Shown here piece after piece: positions 53,366 to 64,000 of a stretch of DNA of 64,000 nt. Numbering within the stretch: the first letter of the stretch is position 1; each line of letters opens with the position of its first letter. The position numbers were made by a program, and so were the translations under genes. Source of the DNA: Dactylis glomerata (Eukaryota; Streptophyta; Magnoliopsida; Poales; Poaceae). The notes below the pieces were generated by a model, which made no database searches, was not told the DNA's origin, and saw only the letters and a program-made list of their open reading frames with translations. The stretch covers positions 8,160,621 to 8,224,620 of the forward strand of contig QXEO01000546.1 of assembly GCA_007115705.1 (NCBI GenBank). The letters are read 5' to 3'.

Positions 53366-54290
53366 TGTCGGGGGGATAACCCCCGGTAGGGTCAAGAGAC
53401 TAGAAAGACACAAAGTCTATGGTTGACTTGTGCCGAGTTATCAAGAAAGGGCCTGGCCGGAATATGAGAGCATCGGCCAGGCCGGCATATGTGTGTATCC
53501 CGGCAAATACTTGGATATGTCGGTATAGCCGGAATACTGGTATATGTGTGCCGGCATATACTTAGATATGCCGGCCTAACCATTTGGTGTGTTGTGCAGG
53601 AGCAGGGGAGGCCGGATTACCCGACCCTCGTAGGTCGTTGGTCCGGCATATAAGTCCTGGGTATGGCCAACGGTCATATCCGGGATACTTAAGTCAACCA
53701 AGGTGTCACATCCCTACAATCAAGGAAGAAAACATCCAAGCATGGTAGCAGAGTAAGATGGCAGGGTGCACAGTGGAGGTTACCTACTCTCACTGTGCAC
53801 AAGTACGAGCTTACCGCACAGAGGTAAGGCCACAGTTCAAGAGGTACAAGGTACAGGGATATGGCGTCCCATCGAGAGCAATCAGGGGCGAAGTCAAGGG
53901 TCTCTGCCATCGTCACCAGCTCCTGTTTGGAGTGTAGCCCGTGTCTTGTGGTCTTGTATGACCGTTGTAACCCTGGCCACCACTATATAAGGTGGCATAG
54001 GGAGCCCTGGTAAAGGGTTGGTCACTCTGTGTTCCTACACTTAGCAGTTCATCTTCCTTCTCTAGCAGAGAGCTTGGAAGCACCATTGTTGTGTACTACA
54101 TCGACCCAAATATACAATCAGTAGAGCAGGAGTAGGGGTGTTATCTCCTTACGAGAGCCCCGAACCTGGGTAGATCAGTGTTCCTTTCTGTCGTGCTTTT
54201 TAGCTCGTTCCCCTCTCCCGAATCCTCCAGCATCTAGTTCGGCCCCCATTTAAGCCATCCTATGGCATATGTTGTTTCACCACGACGACA
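53366..54290 (+). repeat. Element C 5' LTR (925 bp)
   Basis: Begins TGTCGGGGGGATAACCCCCG, a potential hairpin, and ends CACGACGACA; the terminal TGTCG/CGACA inverted repeat is shared with A and B. TATATAA at 53984-53990. The first 250 bp hold repeated CCGGCATAT(A/G) words (53460-53650). The ATG at 54262 lies in U5 and opens gag. Confidence 0.9.
53984..53990 (+). promoter_or_regulatory. TATA box of element C
   Basis: TATATAA in CCACTATATAAGGTGGC, 300 bp before the LTR end, matching its place in the LTRs of B. Confidence 0.65.
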
Positions 54291-57200
54291 TTTGGCGCCC
54301 ACCGTGGGGCAGATCGATATGCTGGGCGGAGTGTTCATTCGGACGGGGTCTGTGATAGCAGCTTCGGGAGTGCGCGTGGTCTCTGGCCTCGTCCAGAGGC
54401 TAGGCTCGCTCAGTTTCGTCAGTGACAACGCCGGTTGTCTCGGTGGCCAGCCGTTCCCCAGGGATGGCCGGATTATGTCTTTCGGTTCCCACGAGGTGTA
54501 CGTGGGGACTGAGAGAATTTGCAGGAAGGAGGTGCTGGTGGCGTCGGATCCTCTGTCACATCGGCTGGCTCACGCTGGGCGTAGCGCTCGCTCAGTAGAG
54601 CCGGCTGAGGTGATGATGGCCGGCACATCCGTGCCGCCGGCGGAGGGTGCCGGCAAAGCAGCAGCGGCCGGAGCTTCTCCTCCGGAGCCGCCGAAGGTCA
54701 AGAGGTCGGCGCGTCCTCCGTTGGAGCGTGCGGAGAACCTGGCCGGCACTTCCGGTGTGCCGGCTAGGGGCGAGGTTCTTCTTCCCATCATCGACCGGCT
54801 TCTCGAGCCGGTGCGATCCGGCGTTGATCCGGAGCAGACAAGGGAGGTCCTGGAGGGATCTCGTCAGGCCCTCGTCGACGAGGCCCTGGCCATGAACCAG
54901 GAGCGCGAACGGTTTAACCGGCAACTCCGTGAGTATGAGGCAGCCCATGGTTTTACTCCTGTAGTAATCCGGCCTAGCCGGATAGAAGAGGTTAGAACTA
55001 GAGGCAGAAATCTTAATGCTGAGATAGGAAAAGATGCTAGAGATAAGAGTCATACTGCAACTAGTACTGTGCCTAAGGTAGTCTATAGTTCGCCAGTAAA
55101 GAACCTTAGAGCGGCGGCCGAGGTAGCTAAGGATTTATCTTGTTTATCCGGCGAAGCACTGCGTGAGCAGCAAGCCCGGCTTAACCAACTTTTGTCTGAA
55201 GCTACAAAGCAGCAGGAGGCCTTTAAGAAGGCAAACCCGGGTGCCGGGGCGTCTCAGTACATTGTGTCGGCGGGAGGTGCCGGCGCGAGGTCGAGGGGCC
55301 AAGCCTCGTCCCCGCATTCTAGCGCCCGGCGTGCCAGAAGTGTGACCTCTGGCCGCCGGGACAAGCAGATCCAGGTGTACGAACCGGCTGTCGCCGGAAA
55401 GCAGGCGATGGTGCAGAAGAATGTCGGCCAAGCTGACAAGTATGTCGGCAGCAAGAAGCCCGGCCAGAGTGTGCCGGCCGGGCATGAAGCAGGCGCGGCC
55501 GGTGGTGGCCGGAGTAACAGTGCAGCCCGGCGTCAGCAACAGGGCGCCGGAGGTGCAGCGCAGCAGCAGGGTGCAGGCCATCCGGGACATCGAGAGGATG
55601 ACGGCAATTCCGCCCTTGCCAGGGTGGGATATCAGCAGCAGCACCAGCAAGGCCGGCATAGTGAGCAGCATCAGCCGGAGCAGCAGCAGCAGATGATCGC
55701 AGGCCCAATAGCATCCCGGCTTGGACCTCGGTCCTTGGAAGCCAATGATGCACGTTTCAAGCTGGACAAGATCCACCAATCAGAGTTGGTGGAGAGACAA
55801 GGAGCTCCGGGCCCTATGTGTTTCGGACCCCGGATTATGGGAGAGCCGGTGCCTTACTTCTTCCAGCTCGCGCGTGGCGCGAGGACATATAATGGCAGTA
55901 CGAAGCCGGAAGATTGGTTGGAGGATTACTCCACAGCGGTAAACATCGCCGGAGGAAACCTCAGATGGGCGGTACGATATGTGCCGCAGATGTTGGAAGG
56001 TCCAGCCAGGATATGGCTGAATAATTTGCCGGCCGGGAGTATCAACGGCTGGATTGATTTCGAAGAGCAGTTTGTGTCGAACTTTACCAGTACATACAAG
56101 AGGCCCAACCGTCCGCAGCAGCTGGCTAACTGCCGGCAAGGAGTGAATGAGACTGACCGTGACTATCTGACCAGGTGGTGCACGTTGCACAATTCCTGCG
56201 AAGGAATCAATGAGCAGCAGGCCATCATGTGGTTCGCTCATGGGTGCCGGCATGGCACCATGCTGTGGCAAAAGCTTCAGAGGCAAATGCCGGCCACGCT
56301 GGCCGAAACAATCAAGATCGCTGATAGTTATGCTCTGGGAGATCCCATGCAGCCCAGTCTCGATTCACAAGGACAGGGGCAAACCCAGGGGAACACCAGC
56401 AATGCCGGGAGATCAGGGCAATATTATCGCACTGATAACCGGAACAAGAGAAGAGAGGAAAGGCCGGATCACCGGTATGGGGCAGCACAAGTTGCAGCTG
56501 TGGAGGAAGAGCAAGGGGGCGCCGGCAGTAGCCAGCGTCCGAGATATGAGGACTATCAGCAGCCTCAGCAGTAGCCGCAGCAGCAAGCACAGCCGTTCCA
56601 GAAGAAGAATGTCTGGACCAACAAGAATGCCGGCGGAGCCGCCGGCCAGAAGAAGCAGTGGCCGAAGTATACTGTGGGTCTTGCCATGGACAAGCCTTGT
56701 GTGTTCCACACATTCCAGCCGGGAAAGCCGGCAAACCATTTGACAAGGAACTGTTTGTGGCTGGACTACATATTAGCAGGTCGTGCAGGTCCCTGGGGAC
56801 CGGCTAGACCCTCTGTCCCGGCAGCTCCATCGCCGTTGACAGGTGCCAATGCGATTGCAGTCCCACCTAGGCCGGTTAATCCTGGGAATCAGAGCAACGC
56901 CGGAAATGCCGGCGTAAATCAAGTTGACCAGAGCTATAATCCGGAATATAACGCCGGAGGCCCAGGAGCGGGCCAGAATGAGTACAAGGAGTATGATCAG
57001 AGCTATATGGTCTTTGAGACCGAGAGAACAGACAAGCAGAGCTTGTACCGGCGGTGTCTGGAGGTGAATGCCGTTATGTCGGCTGTGCCAAAGCTGATGT
57101 ATTGGTCTGACCAGGCTGTTGGTTGGGACAGGGCAGATCATCCCCGGATCATGCCAAATCCCGGCGGATATGCTCTGGTGATGGATCCGACATTCGTCGG

Positions 57201-57825
57201 GCCGGCTAATAACGTAAGATTCAGCAAGGTCCTCATTGATAATGGAAGCAGCATCAACATCATGTATCGGGATACGATGGAGAAGCTGGGAATCAAGGAA
57301 AATATGCTGGAACCGAGCAAGACCACGTTCCACGGCATTGTGCCGGGACTTTCGTGTGCGCCGATGGGCAAGATCCGGATGGATGTGATGTTTGGCAGCC
57401 GGGATAACTGCAGGGTGGAAAACCTCATGTTCGAGGTGGTTGATCTGGAGAGCCCCTACCATGCTTTGCTGGGTAGACCGGCACTGGCAAAATTCATGGC
57501 CTCTACGCATGTGGCGTATCTGAAGATGAAGATGCCGGGACCCAAAGGAGTGATCACCATCATTGGTGATTACAAGCGTTCGATGGCATGTGCCACCGCC
57601 GGATCCAATCTGGCCGAGACTCTGATCATTGCAGAGGAGAGGAAGAGGCTCAAGCGAGCAGTGGAGATTGCTGAGACGGTCGTGGCCAGCAAATCTATGC
57701 CGGGCATAACAAATCCCGGTGGCAGCGTTTCTTTTCAAGTGAGTAAGGAAGTCAAAAAGGTGCCTCTGGATGAAGCTTTCCCGGAGCGCCATGCCCTGGT
57801 TGGGGCAAGTTTGGATCCCAAATAG
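54262..57825 (+). pseudogene. Element C gag and protease (two in-frame TAG)
   Basis: Frame open from the U5 ATG (MAYVVSPRRHLAPTVG); the first ATG inside the internal region is 54319 (MLGGVFIRTG). Gag: long Gly/Ala/Gln-rich middle, then MCFGPRIMGEPVPYFFQLAR, TKPEDWLEDYSTAVNIAGGN, ARIWLNNLPAGSINGWIDFE and DRDYLTRWCTLHNSCEGINE. TAG 56572-56574 lies in a Gln run (QQPQQ*PQQQ). Then a CX2HX9HX4C motif (PCVFHTFQPGK ... HLTRNC) near 56695-56755, and protease with KVLIDNGSSINIMYRDTMEK, active-site D-N-G at about 57235, FHGIVPGLSC and LLGRPALAKFMAS. TAG 57823-57825 closes the protease segment in the same place as TAG 432 in element A. Both stops stand where Gln is expected. Confidence 0.9.
54293..54310 (+). 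other. Primer binding site of element C
   Basis: TGGCGCCCACCGTGGGGC two bases after the LTR; the usual Tat-clade form. The gag frame runs through it and reads APTVG. Confidence 0.85.
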
Positions 57826-60800
57826 GAAAGCGAGCTCATCAGCTTCCTCCGTGAGAATCGGGATATCTTTGCATGGTCTACTTCGGACCTGCAAGGTGTG
57901 CCGAGGGAGCTGGCTGAGCACGCATTGCACGTGAGACCCGATGCTAAGCCAGTGAAGCAGCCGCTCCAGCGGAATGCCGGCGATAGAAGGAAAGCCATAT
58001 GGGAGGAAGTGGCCAGGCTCTTAGCGTCTGGCTTTATCAAGGAAGTACTTCATCCGGATTGGGTGTCTAATCCGGTTTTGGTGGAAAAGAAGAAAGACGA
58101 GCCCGCCATAGTGAAAGTATGGCGGATGTGTGTTGATTACACCAACTTGAATAAGGCATGTCCTAAAGATCCATTCCCGCTCCCTCGGATCGATCAGGTG
58201 ATTGATTCCACAGCCGGATGTGAACTGTTATCATTTGTAGATGCCTATTCTGGTTTCCACCAGATCCCCTTGTTTGAGCCAGATCAAATAAAGACATCCT
58301 TTATTACCCCGTACGGGGCTTATTGCTATCTCACTATGCCGTTCGGTTTAAGAAATGTCGGCGCAACTTACCAAAGGTGTATGCAAAAGTGTTTGCATGA
58401 TCAGATAGATAAAAATGTGCAGGTATATGTCGATGATATCGTCATAAAAACCAAGGAGAGCAAGACTCTCATAGATGATCTCCGGGAAACCTTTGGGAAC
58501 CTGAGGAGATTCCGGATGAAGTTGAATCCGGCTAAGTGCACCTTTGGTGTGCCGGCGGGCAAGTTGCTCGGTTTCCTTGTTTCCAGCCGGGGTATTGAGG
58601 TGAATCCCGGCAAGATTCGTGCCATAGAAAGGATGAAGCCGCCGACAGATTTGAGGGAAGTACAGAAGTTCACTGGGTGCCTCGCATCCCTGAGCCGCTT
58701 CATAAGCCGGCTGGGAGAGAAAGCTCTGCCGTTATATCAGTTGATGAAAAAGTCCGACACATTTGTCTGGACAACGCAAGCAGATGCAGCTTTCAAAGAA
58801 TTGAAACAGTTGTTGTCAACAGCTCCGGTATTAGCATCTCCGATGCCCCGGGAGCCAATGTTGCTCTATATAGCGGCAACCAACCGAGTTGTCAGTGCTG
58901 TGGTGGTAGTAGAGCGAGAGGAAGGAGGCAAAACCGTGCAGCGGCCGGTATATTATCTGAGTGAAGTCCTCTCCACCTCAAAGCAAAATTACCCCCACTA
59001 TCAGAAGATGACCTATGGTGTCTATATGGCGGCCAAGAAGCTCAAGCATTACTTCCAAGAGCATCCAATCCGAGTAGTGGCTGAGGCCCCTATCTCGGAA
59101 ATTATAGGCAACAAAGATGCCAGCGGCCGGATAGCAAAGTGGGCAATAGAGCTTTCACCATATACACCGCAGTACGATAAGAGGGATACAATCAAGTCCC
59201 AGGTCTTGGCTGATTTCTTTATTGACTGGGCCGAGATACAGTATGAGCCACCATTGCCAGATGTCAATTATTGGAGGATGCATTTCGATGGGTCCAAGAC
59301 AATCCATGGCTTGGGTGCCGGCATAGTTCTCAGTTCACCAAAGAATGACCAGCTGAGATACGTCCTGCAGATTCACTTTGCAGCATCAAATAATGTGGCG
59401 GAATATGAGGCACTTGTGCATGGCCTGAAGGTGTCTAAGGACATAGGAATTCGCCGGATTATGTGCTTCGGGGATTCTGACTTAGTGATTCAGTAGTGTT
59501 CCGGCATATGGGACGCGCATGATGCTAACATGGCATCATACCGTTTCCTAGTGCAGCAGTTAAGTGGTTACTTTGAAGGTTGTGAGTTCCGGCACGTTCT
59601 CCGGGCTCAGAACGATGCAGCCGATGCATTATCCAAGCTGGGGTCTTCCCGAGATTCAATCCCGCCCGGCATTTCGCTGGAGCATCTGAGGAAGCCATCG
59701 ATCAAACCCTCGCTGGAGTCATCCTCCATTTATGTCCCGCCAGGTCCAGACGAAGCAGTTCCAATGGAGATAGATGCCGGAACCAGGACGGATAACCCGG
59801 GGACTGTTTCCTCAGTCCCGGGGACTGGGCCGGCATATGCTGTTAGTACAGTATTCCGGAGCAAAACTAAAGGCAAGGGTAAAATGTGCCAAGAGGTTGT
59901 GCCGGTATACCCGGGGACTGCTCCGGCATACCCGGGGACTGATTCTTCAGTCCCGGGGACTTCGCAGCCCATGGAGATCGATTATGTGTCGGTCGAAATG
60001 ATGGAAATAGATCAGGCAGTGTTCACTGTCAGGGAAGTGCCCTCATGGGCACGTCCTATCATGAACTTCATGGTGGATGGTCAAGTGCCGGCGGATGAAA
60101 CCGAGGCCCGCTGGGTTATAAGGAGATCCAAAGCGTATACCATCATCAACAAAGAAATATACAAGAGAAGTACCACCGGAGTATTGCAGAGATGTGTCGA
60201 ATCTGCGGAGGGTCTGGAGATGCTCCAGGAAATTCACCAGGGGGAGTGTGGTCACCATGCTTCGTCCAGGGCATTGGTGGCAAAGGTATTCCGGCATGGC
60301 TTCTATTGGCCAACGGCACTGCAAGAGGCAGAAAACTTGGTCCGGAAATGTAATGGGTGTCAAAGATATGCCCACCAGATTCATCAGCCGGCATCAGCCC
60401 TGAAAACTATCCCAATAACCTGGCCCTTTGCTGTTTGGGGCCTGGATATGGTCGGGGCTTTTAAGCCGGCCAGAGGGAAAATGACCCATATCCTGGTCAT
60501 GGTGGACAAGTTCACCAAGTGGATTGAAGTGAAGCCCATAAGCAAGTGTGATGGTCACACAGCAGTGAAATTCTTAAAGGATATAATCTTGAGATATGGT
60601 GTTCCTCATAGCATCATCACTGACAATGGGTCAAACTTTGCCCAAGGACCATTTGCCAGATTTTGTGAGGAAGTGGGAATCCGGCTGGACGTTGCGTCGG
60701 TTGCCCACCCTTGTGCCAATGGCCAAGTAGAGAGATCGAATGGGCTAGTATTATCCGGCATAAAACCCCGGCTGATAGAGCCCCTGGAGAAAACTCCGGG

Positions 60801-61311
60801 ATGTTGGCTAGATGAGCTGCCAGCAGTGCTGTGGAGTTTAAGAACAACTCCGAATAGATCAACAGGCTACACACCATTTTTCCTGGTGTATGGAGCAGAA
60901 GCTGTGCTTCCAACAGATGTAATACATGATGCACCAAGAATAGTGCTATATACTGAGGAAGAGGCTAAAGAAGCCAGAGAAAATGATGTTGATCTGCTAG
61001 AGGAAGCAAGGGAAATAACTCTGTCAAGAACAGCAGTATATCAGCAGAACCTCAGACGCTATCATGCGCAGAAGGTAAATCCAAGGAGATTTCAAGAGGG
61101 AGATCTAGTACTCCGGCTAAAGCAAGGAACAGAAGGCCGGCATAAGTTAACTCCTCCATGGGAGGGGCCATTCATTGTGAGCAGAGCTCTGCACAATGAT
61201 GCCTATTATCTTATAGATGCGCAGGACCCCAAGAAGAATAAGGCGGACAGGTCCGGAGAAGAAACCAAGAGGCCATGGAACATAGCTCTACTGCGCCCCT
61301 TTTACTCCTGA
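57826..61311 (+). pseudogene. Element C RT, double RNase H and integrase (one TAG)
   Basis: Same frame as gag. RT: MCVDYTNLNKACPKDPFPLP, CELLSFVDAYSGFHQIPLFE, YGAYCYLTMPFGLRNVGATY and YVDD at 58426-58437. First RNase H decayed (YYLSEVLSTSKQNYPHYQKM), second with MHFDGSKTIHGLGAG, NNVAEYEAL and CFGDSDLVIQ; TAG 59494-59496 follows that Gln, and the domain continues WDAHDANMASYRFLVQQLSG, QNDAADALSKLG. The linker (59720-60040) has five CCCGGGGACT repeats. Integrase: GECGHHASSRALVAKVFRHG, CNGCQRYAHQ, DDE residues in WGLDMVGAF, IITDNGSNF and NGQVERSNG, then WEGPFIVSR and the end RPWNIALLRPFYS (TGA 61309-61311). Everything needed for replication is present apart from the three TAG codons. Confidence 0.92.
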
Positions 61312-61960
61312 GCAACACAATGTATGTATTTCCATATTTTCCTTTGTATGTCGGCGTGTTGTGCCGGCACAAGACTAATGAATGAAATACCGGCATCCCG
61401 AAGAAGCCGGGTAACTAGCTCCGAGGTATATTTGTTGTTTATTTACAGTTTTTTGTTATATGCCGGCTGGCTTTATTTGAATGTTTCCTATGTCGGCCTA
61501 GTAATGTGTCGGCACCAAAGGCCACTCTTCGACTCAGCTGCTGTCCGAAACCCGGCTTCATGGCTAGCAAGAGTAGATGCCGGAGATTGTCTACACATGG
61601 AAAACGGCTAAGGAAATACAAAGCAAGCGAACCGACATTTTCGTTAAAGCTAAAGTTAAAATTTAAAGTGTCGGATGATTTGAAGTCTAAGTCTCAAAGT
61701 TAAAGTACTGTATGTTCGAGGAAGCAACCTTGAGACTCATACGTCGAAAGCCAATTGAGGTAGACAAGCAGCCAAGGTTGTGAAATTGAGGAAACAGGAA
61801 AACAACTCGGTGACTTAGCCAAAAGATGATCCGGCATTAGTAACAAGCAAACCAAGATAAAACTTGTTCAGGAAGCAAACCAAAGGAAATTAAGCGTGTA
61901 TATTACATCTGCACCCGGTATACCGGGGATCTGATAAAACTTAAAGTTTGTGCTGCAAAG
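61312..61960 (+). other. Element C untranslated region between pol and antisense gene
   Basis: No supportable ORF. It is AT-rich compared with pol and has scattered CCGGC words. From about 61860 it serves as the 3' flank of the antisense gene (minus-strand GTAATATACACGC, TTTAAGTTTTATCAG). Confidence 0.5.
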
Positions 61961-64000
61961 TCAAGGAGCAGCGGCAGAAGCAGAGGCGCCGGCTGGTGGA
62001 GCAGTGGCGGTGGAGATGTCGGCTTCAGGAGTGCCGGACCCAGCAGATGGAATGGAGCCATCACCTCCGCCCGGGGCAGATGCCTGTTCTGGGACATCAG
62101 TGTCGGCCTCTTCAGCTTCATCTTCATCCTGGCTGGAGTCGGAGCCCTCAGCAGCGGCGGATGTCCCGGCATCGTCCTTCTTCTCCGGCTCATGGATATC
62201 CCGAACGAAGGCGTCGGTGTCGGCATAGTCCACATAGCTGTGGGCCAACTCTCGCCGGCGCCGGATATGTTCCGGATCCGTGGTCCAGATGGATCCTTCG
62301 CGCACAGTGCGCAAAGTCTCCAAGTCAGCCTTTTCATACCAGGACAAGAAGTAGCTGAGAGCTTCGTCAGCTCCAACCCTCGCGCCGGAATCTCGCCACT
62401 CCCGGAGGCGAACCTTGGCCAGCTGCAGATCGTTGCCGAGGTCGACGGGATCAGTGGGAGTCCTTTGTCCCGGCCAGAGGGCAGAGAATGCCTCCTGGGC
62501 GCCATAGAAGAGTTCTTCAGTGTAGAGCGTCATGGCGTTCTTCCGGGACTGTAGAGCCAACAGCTGCTCCGACATGTCCCAGTTGGGCGAGTCAACCGGA
62601 ACACCCCGGTTTTCTCGATCCAAATGCAAAGCCCTCTCAACGTCTTTGACGGAAGCGGGAAACATGTCTGGGGAATAGAAACAATGTTAGCAAAAGGAGA
62701 ATATGCCGGAGAGAATTACACTATGTCGGGAAGGATAAAGGGAAAGGATTTGAAGCTTACTGGCAAGGTCGGCATTCAGCTGTGCAACTGTAACCTCCCA
62801 TTTGGTGGCCTGCTCCTTCAGGCTATCCAGTTCAGCGTGGGCGTTGGAGGCATCAGTCTCGGAGATGACAAGCAGGGACTGGGTTTTCTTCAGTAGGCCC
62901 TCCCTCTGTTCCTTTTCGTCCAGAAGCTCGGTGATCCGGCCCTTCAGCTGCTCAACCTCGGCCTTGTTACCGGCATCCCGGTCGTCCAGTTGCTTGGCTA
63001 CATCCCTGAGGACACAACAGTCCTGGTGGCGTGCCTCCAGTGCAGCTTTCTCGTCTGAAAAGATTTGAAGTCAAAACAAGGATTTGAAGAAAGAAAACAG
63101 TGAAAAGATTAAAGGATTTGAAGTACAGAAGGATTAGTTCAAGGTTAAGAGGATCCGGCATACCAGTAAGTTCCTTCACTCTCTTGGTAAGCTCGGTGAC
63201 TTGTGCTTCGGCACCAGCTGCCAAATGTCAGACAAAGATTAGGTGTCGGCATATTAAGATGTACCGGCCAGAGGACTATTGAGAAGGGCAAGGTATGTCG
63301 GCTGAAATTACCTTTCTGGGACAGTTCCAGCTGGAGCTTGCTGTGTGCGTCGGAAAGCTTCCGATGCTCGCACACCAAGTCATGGAACATGTCGGCACGG
63401 GCGTTATTCATGCGCTGCAAAAGTATTAGGATTTGAAGGGATATGAGATAACTAAAGCATGCCAGTACAGTTGAAGATTATACGAACTATTTATGCTATA
63501 GGAGATCCGGCACAGGTGCTGCGCACCTATCCCGGCTCTCGGTGACTAGGATTTGAAGCTCGAATCGAGCTTATATCTCGGTCAGGAGGATTTGAAAAAT
63601 AATTGAGATGTGAAATTGTAGAGACCCGGCACAGGTGCTGCGCACCTATCCCGGCTCTCGGTGACTAGGATTTGAAGCTCGAATCGAGCTCATATGTCGG
63701 AAAGTTAATTGCAAAAGCAGCTAAGTGCAAAAGGTCTTGGAAAATCCCGGATGTCCGTATCCCGGACAGCCGACATTTTCGGGGACTGGGGATATCTATA
63801 TGTAAAGGACTTACGTTGGTGGCATCGGCCAGGCGATGAAGTCGTTGCTGAAGACTGAGAAGTTCGCAGGCAATAGGAATGGGCTTAGCGGCCAGGATAT
63901 CAGCTGGGTTGCCGGTGGCCGAAGCTTCGGCCTGTTTCTTCTTCTTGGATTCAGCTGTGTCCAGGGAGTCGGCGTCATTCCATTTCTCGCAGCGCTCCTT
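61961..64000 (-). CDS. Element C antisense gene, 3' exons: coiled-coil protein with GT-AG introns (5' end outside window)
   Basis: Minus-strand exons that join in phase with no stop: from beyond 64000 to 63815, 63414-63312, 63217-63164, 63054-62761 and 62667-61961 (TGA at 61963-61961). Donors GTAAGT, GTAATT, GTATGC, GTAAGC; acceptors TTTGCAG, TTGGCAG, TTTTCAG, CCCCAG. The first ends LLSLQQRLHRLADATN; the second to fourth form a continuous coiled coil (KLSDAHSKLQLELSQK, VTELTKRVKELT, LKGRITELLDEKEQREGLLK); the last has FSALWPGQRTPTDPVDLGND, LSYFLSWYEKADLETLRTVR and an acidic Ala/Pro-rich tail. The layout matches the antisense gene of B exon for exon at this end. Being antisense, the introns cannot be spliced out of the genomic RNA, so they persist through retrotransposition. 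Function unknown; the N-terminal domain seen in B would lie beyond the edge. Confidence 0.8.
63507..63700. repeat. 75-bp direct repeat with palindromes in an intron of the C antisense gene
   Basis: CCGGCACAGGTGCTGCGCAC...TCGG at 63507-63581 and again at 63626-63700 with two mismatches. Each copy holds a hairpin AGGTGC-TGC-GCACCT and the perfect palindrome AGCTCGAATCGAGCT. It lies in the intron between exons 63815+ and 63414-63312. Confidence 0.85.

Larger units (their letters stand above)
53366..64000 (+). mobile_element. Tat-clade retrotransposon C (right end outside window)
   Basis: 5' LTR 53366-54290, primer site 54293-54310, a single gag-pol frame 54262-61311 with three TAG codons, an untranslated stretch, and an antisense multi-exon gene from 61961 past the right edge. 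The RT, dual RNase H and integrase blocks are collinear with element A but the LTR is a different family (TGTCGGGGGGATAACCCCCG). No frameshift is visible in 7 kb of coding sequence, so it is the best-kept Tat element here. Confidence 0.93.

Noticed and set aside
53072..53413. Minus-strand ORF across the CACTA end
   Set aside because: Built from the subterminal repeats and running into unrelated flank and LTR; no motif.

Overview
This window is intergenic DNA from a large grass genome (Poaceae; a big-genome Pooideae such as Triticeae or Aveneae is my inference from the element types). I see no ordinary host gene. Everything that can be assigned is a plant transposon, and the elements are nested in one another. 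There are three Ty3/Gypsy elements of the Tat clade (A, B and C, all reading +), two chromoviral Gypsy elements of the Tekay/Del type (T1 and T2, both reading -), and one CACTA DNA transposon that hosts A, B, T1 and T2.

Layout. 1-7306: the 3' part of Tat element A (protease end, RT, RNase H, integrase, an antisense ORF with AT-hooks and a B3-like domain, and the 3' LTR). 7307-7356: 50 bp of CACTA transposase coding sequence. 7357-44153: Tat element B, flanked by the 5-bp target duplication AGAGG. B has lost its whole RT-RNase H-integrase block but keeps gag-protease and an intron-containing antisense gene. T1 (14292-27496, duplication CTTCG) and T2 (29312-42262, duplication CGCCC) both sit in exons of that antisense gene. 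The right end of B is a mosaic: a full LTR, 451 bp of repeated gag start, and a 62-bp LTR tail. 44154-53286: the CACTA resumes in frame with the C-terminal half of its TNP2 transposase, then a decayed second gene ending in a C48/Ulp1-like domain, then a small intact ORF with an RNase H1 hybrid-binding fold plus a membrane anchor, then the subterminal repeats and the TAGTG terminus. 53287-53365: an unassigned strip. 53366-64000: Tat element C, running off the right edge, with one gag-pol frame broken only by three UAG codons and an antisense coiled-coil gene with at least five exons.

Order of events read from the nesting: the CACTA was there first, A and B inserted 50 bp apart in its transposase gene, then T1 and T2 inserted into B. 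The T1 LTR pair and the T2 LTR pair each look about 98.5-99% identical by eye, so both insertions are recent. C lies 80 bp beyond the CACTA and its order relative to it cannot be read.

Most interesting cargo: (1) the antisense slot between pol and the 3' LTR of the Tat elements, which holds a spliced coiled-coil gene in B and C but a B3/AT-hook protein in A; (2) a 260-codon ORF upstream of gag that is intact in both T1 and T2 although gag-pol is broken in both; (3) the 89-codon hybrid-binding-domain/membrane-anchor ORF of the CACTA. All database-style assignments here come from motif recognition by eye, not from searches.
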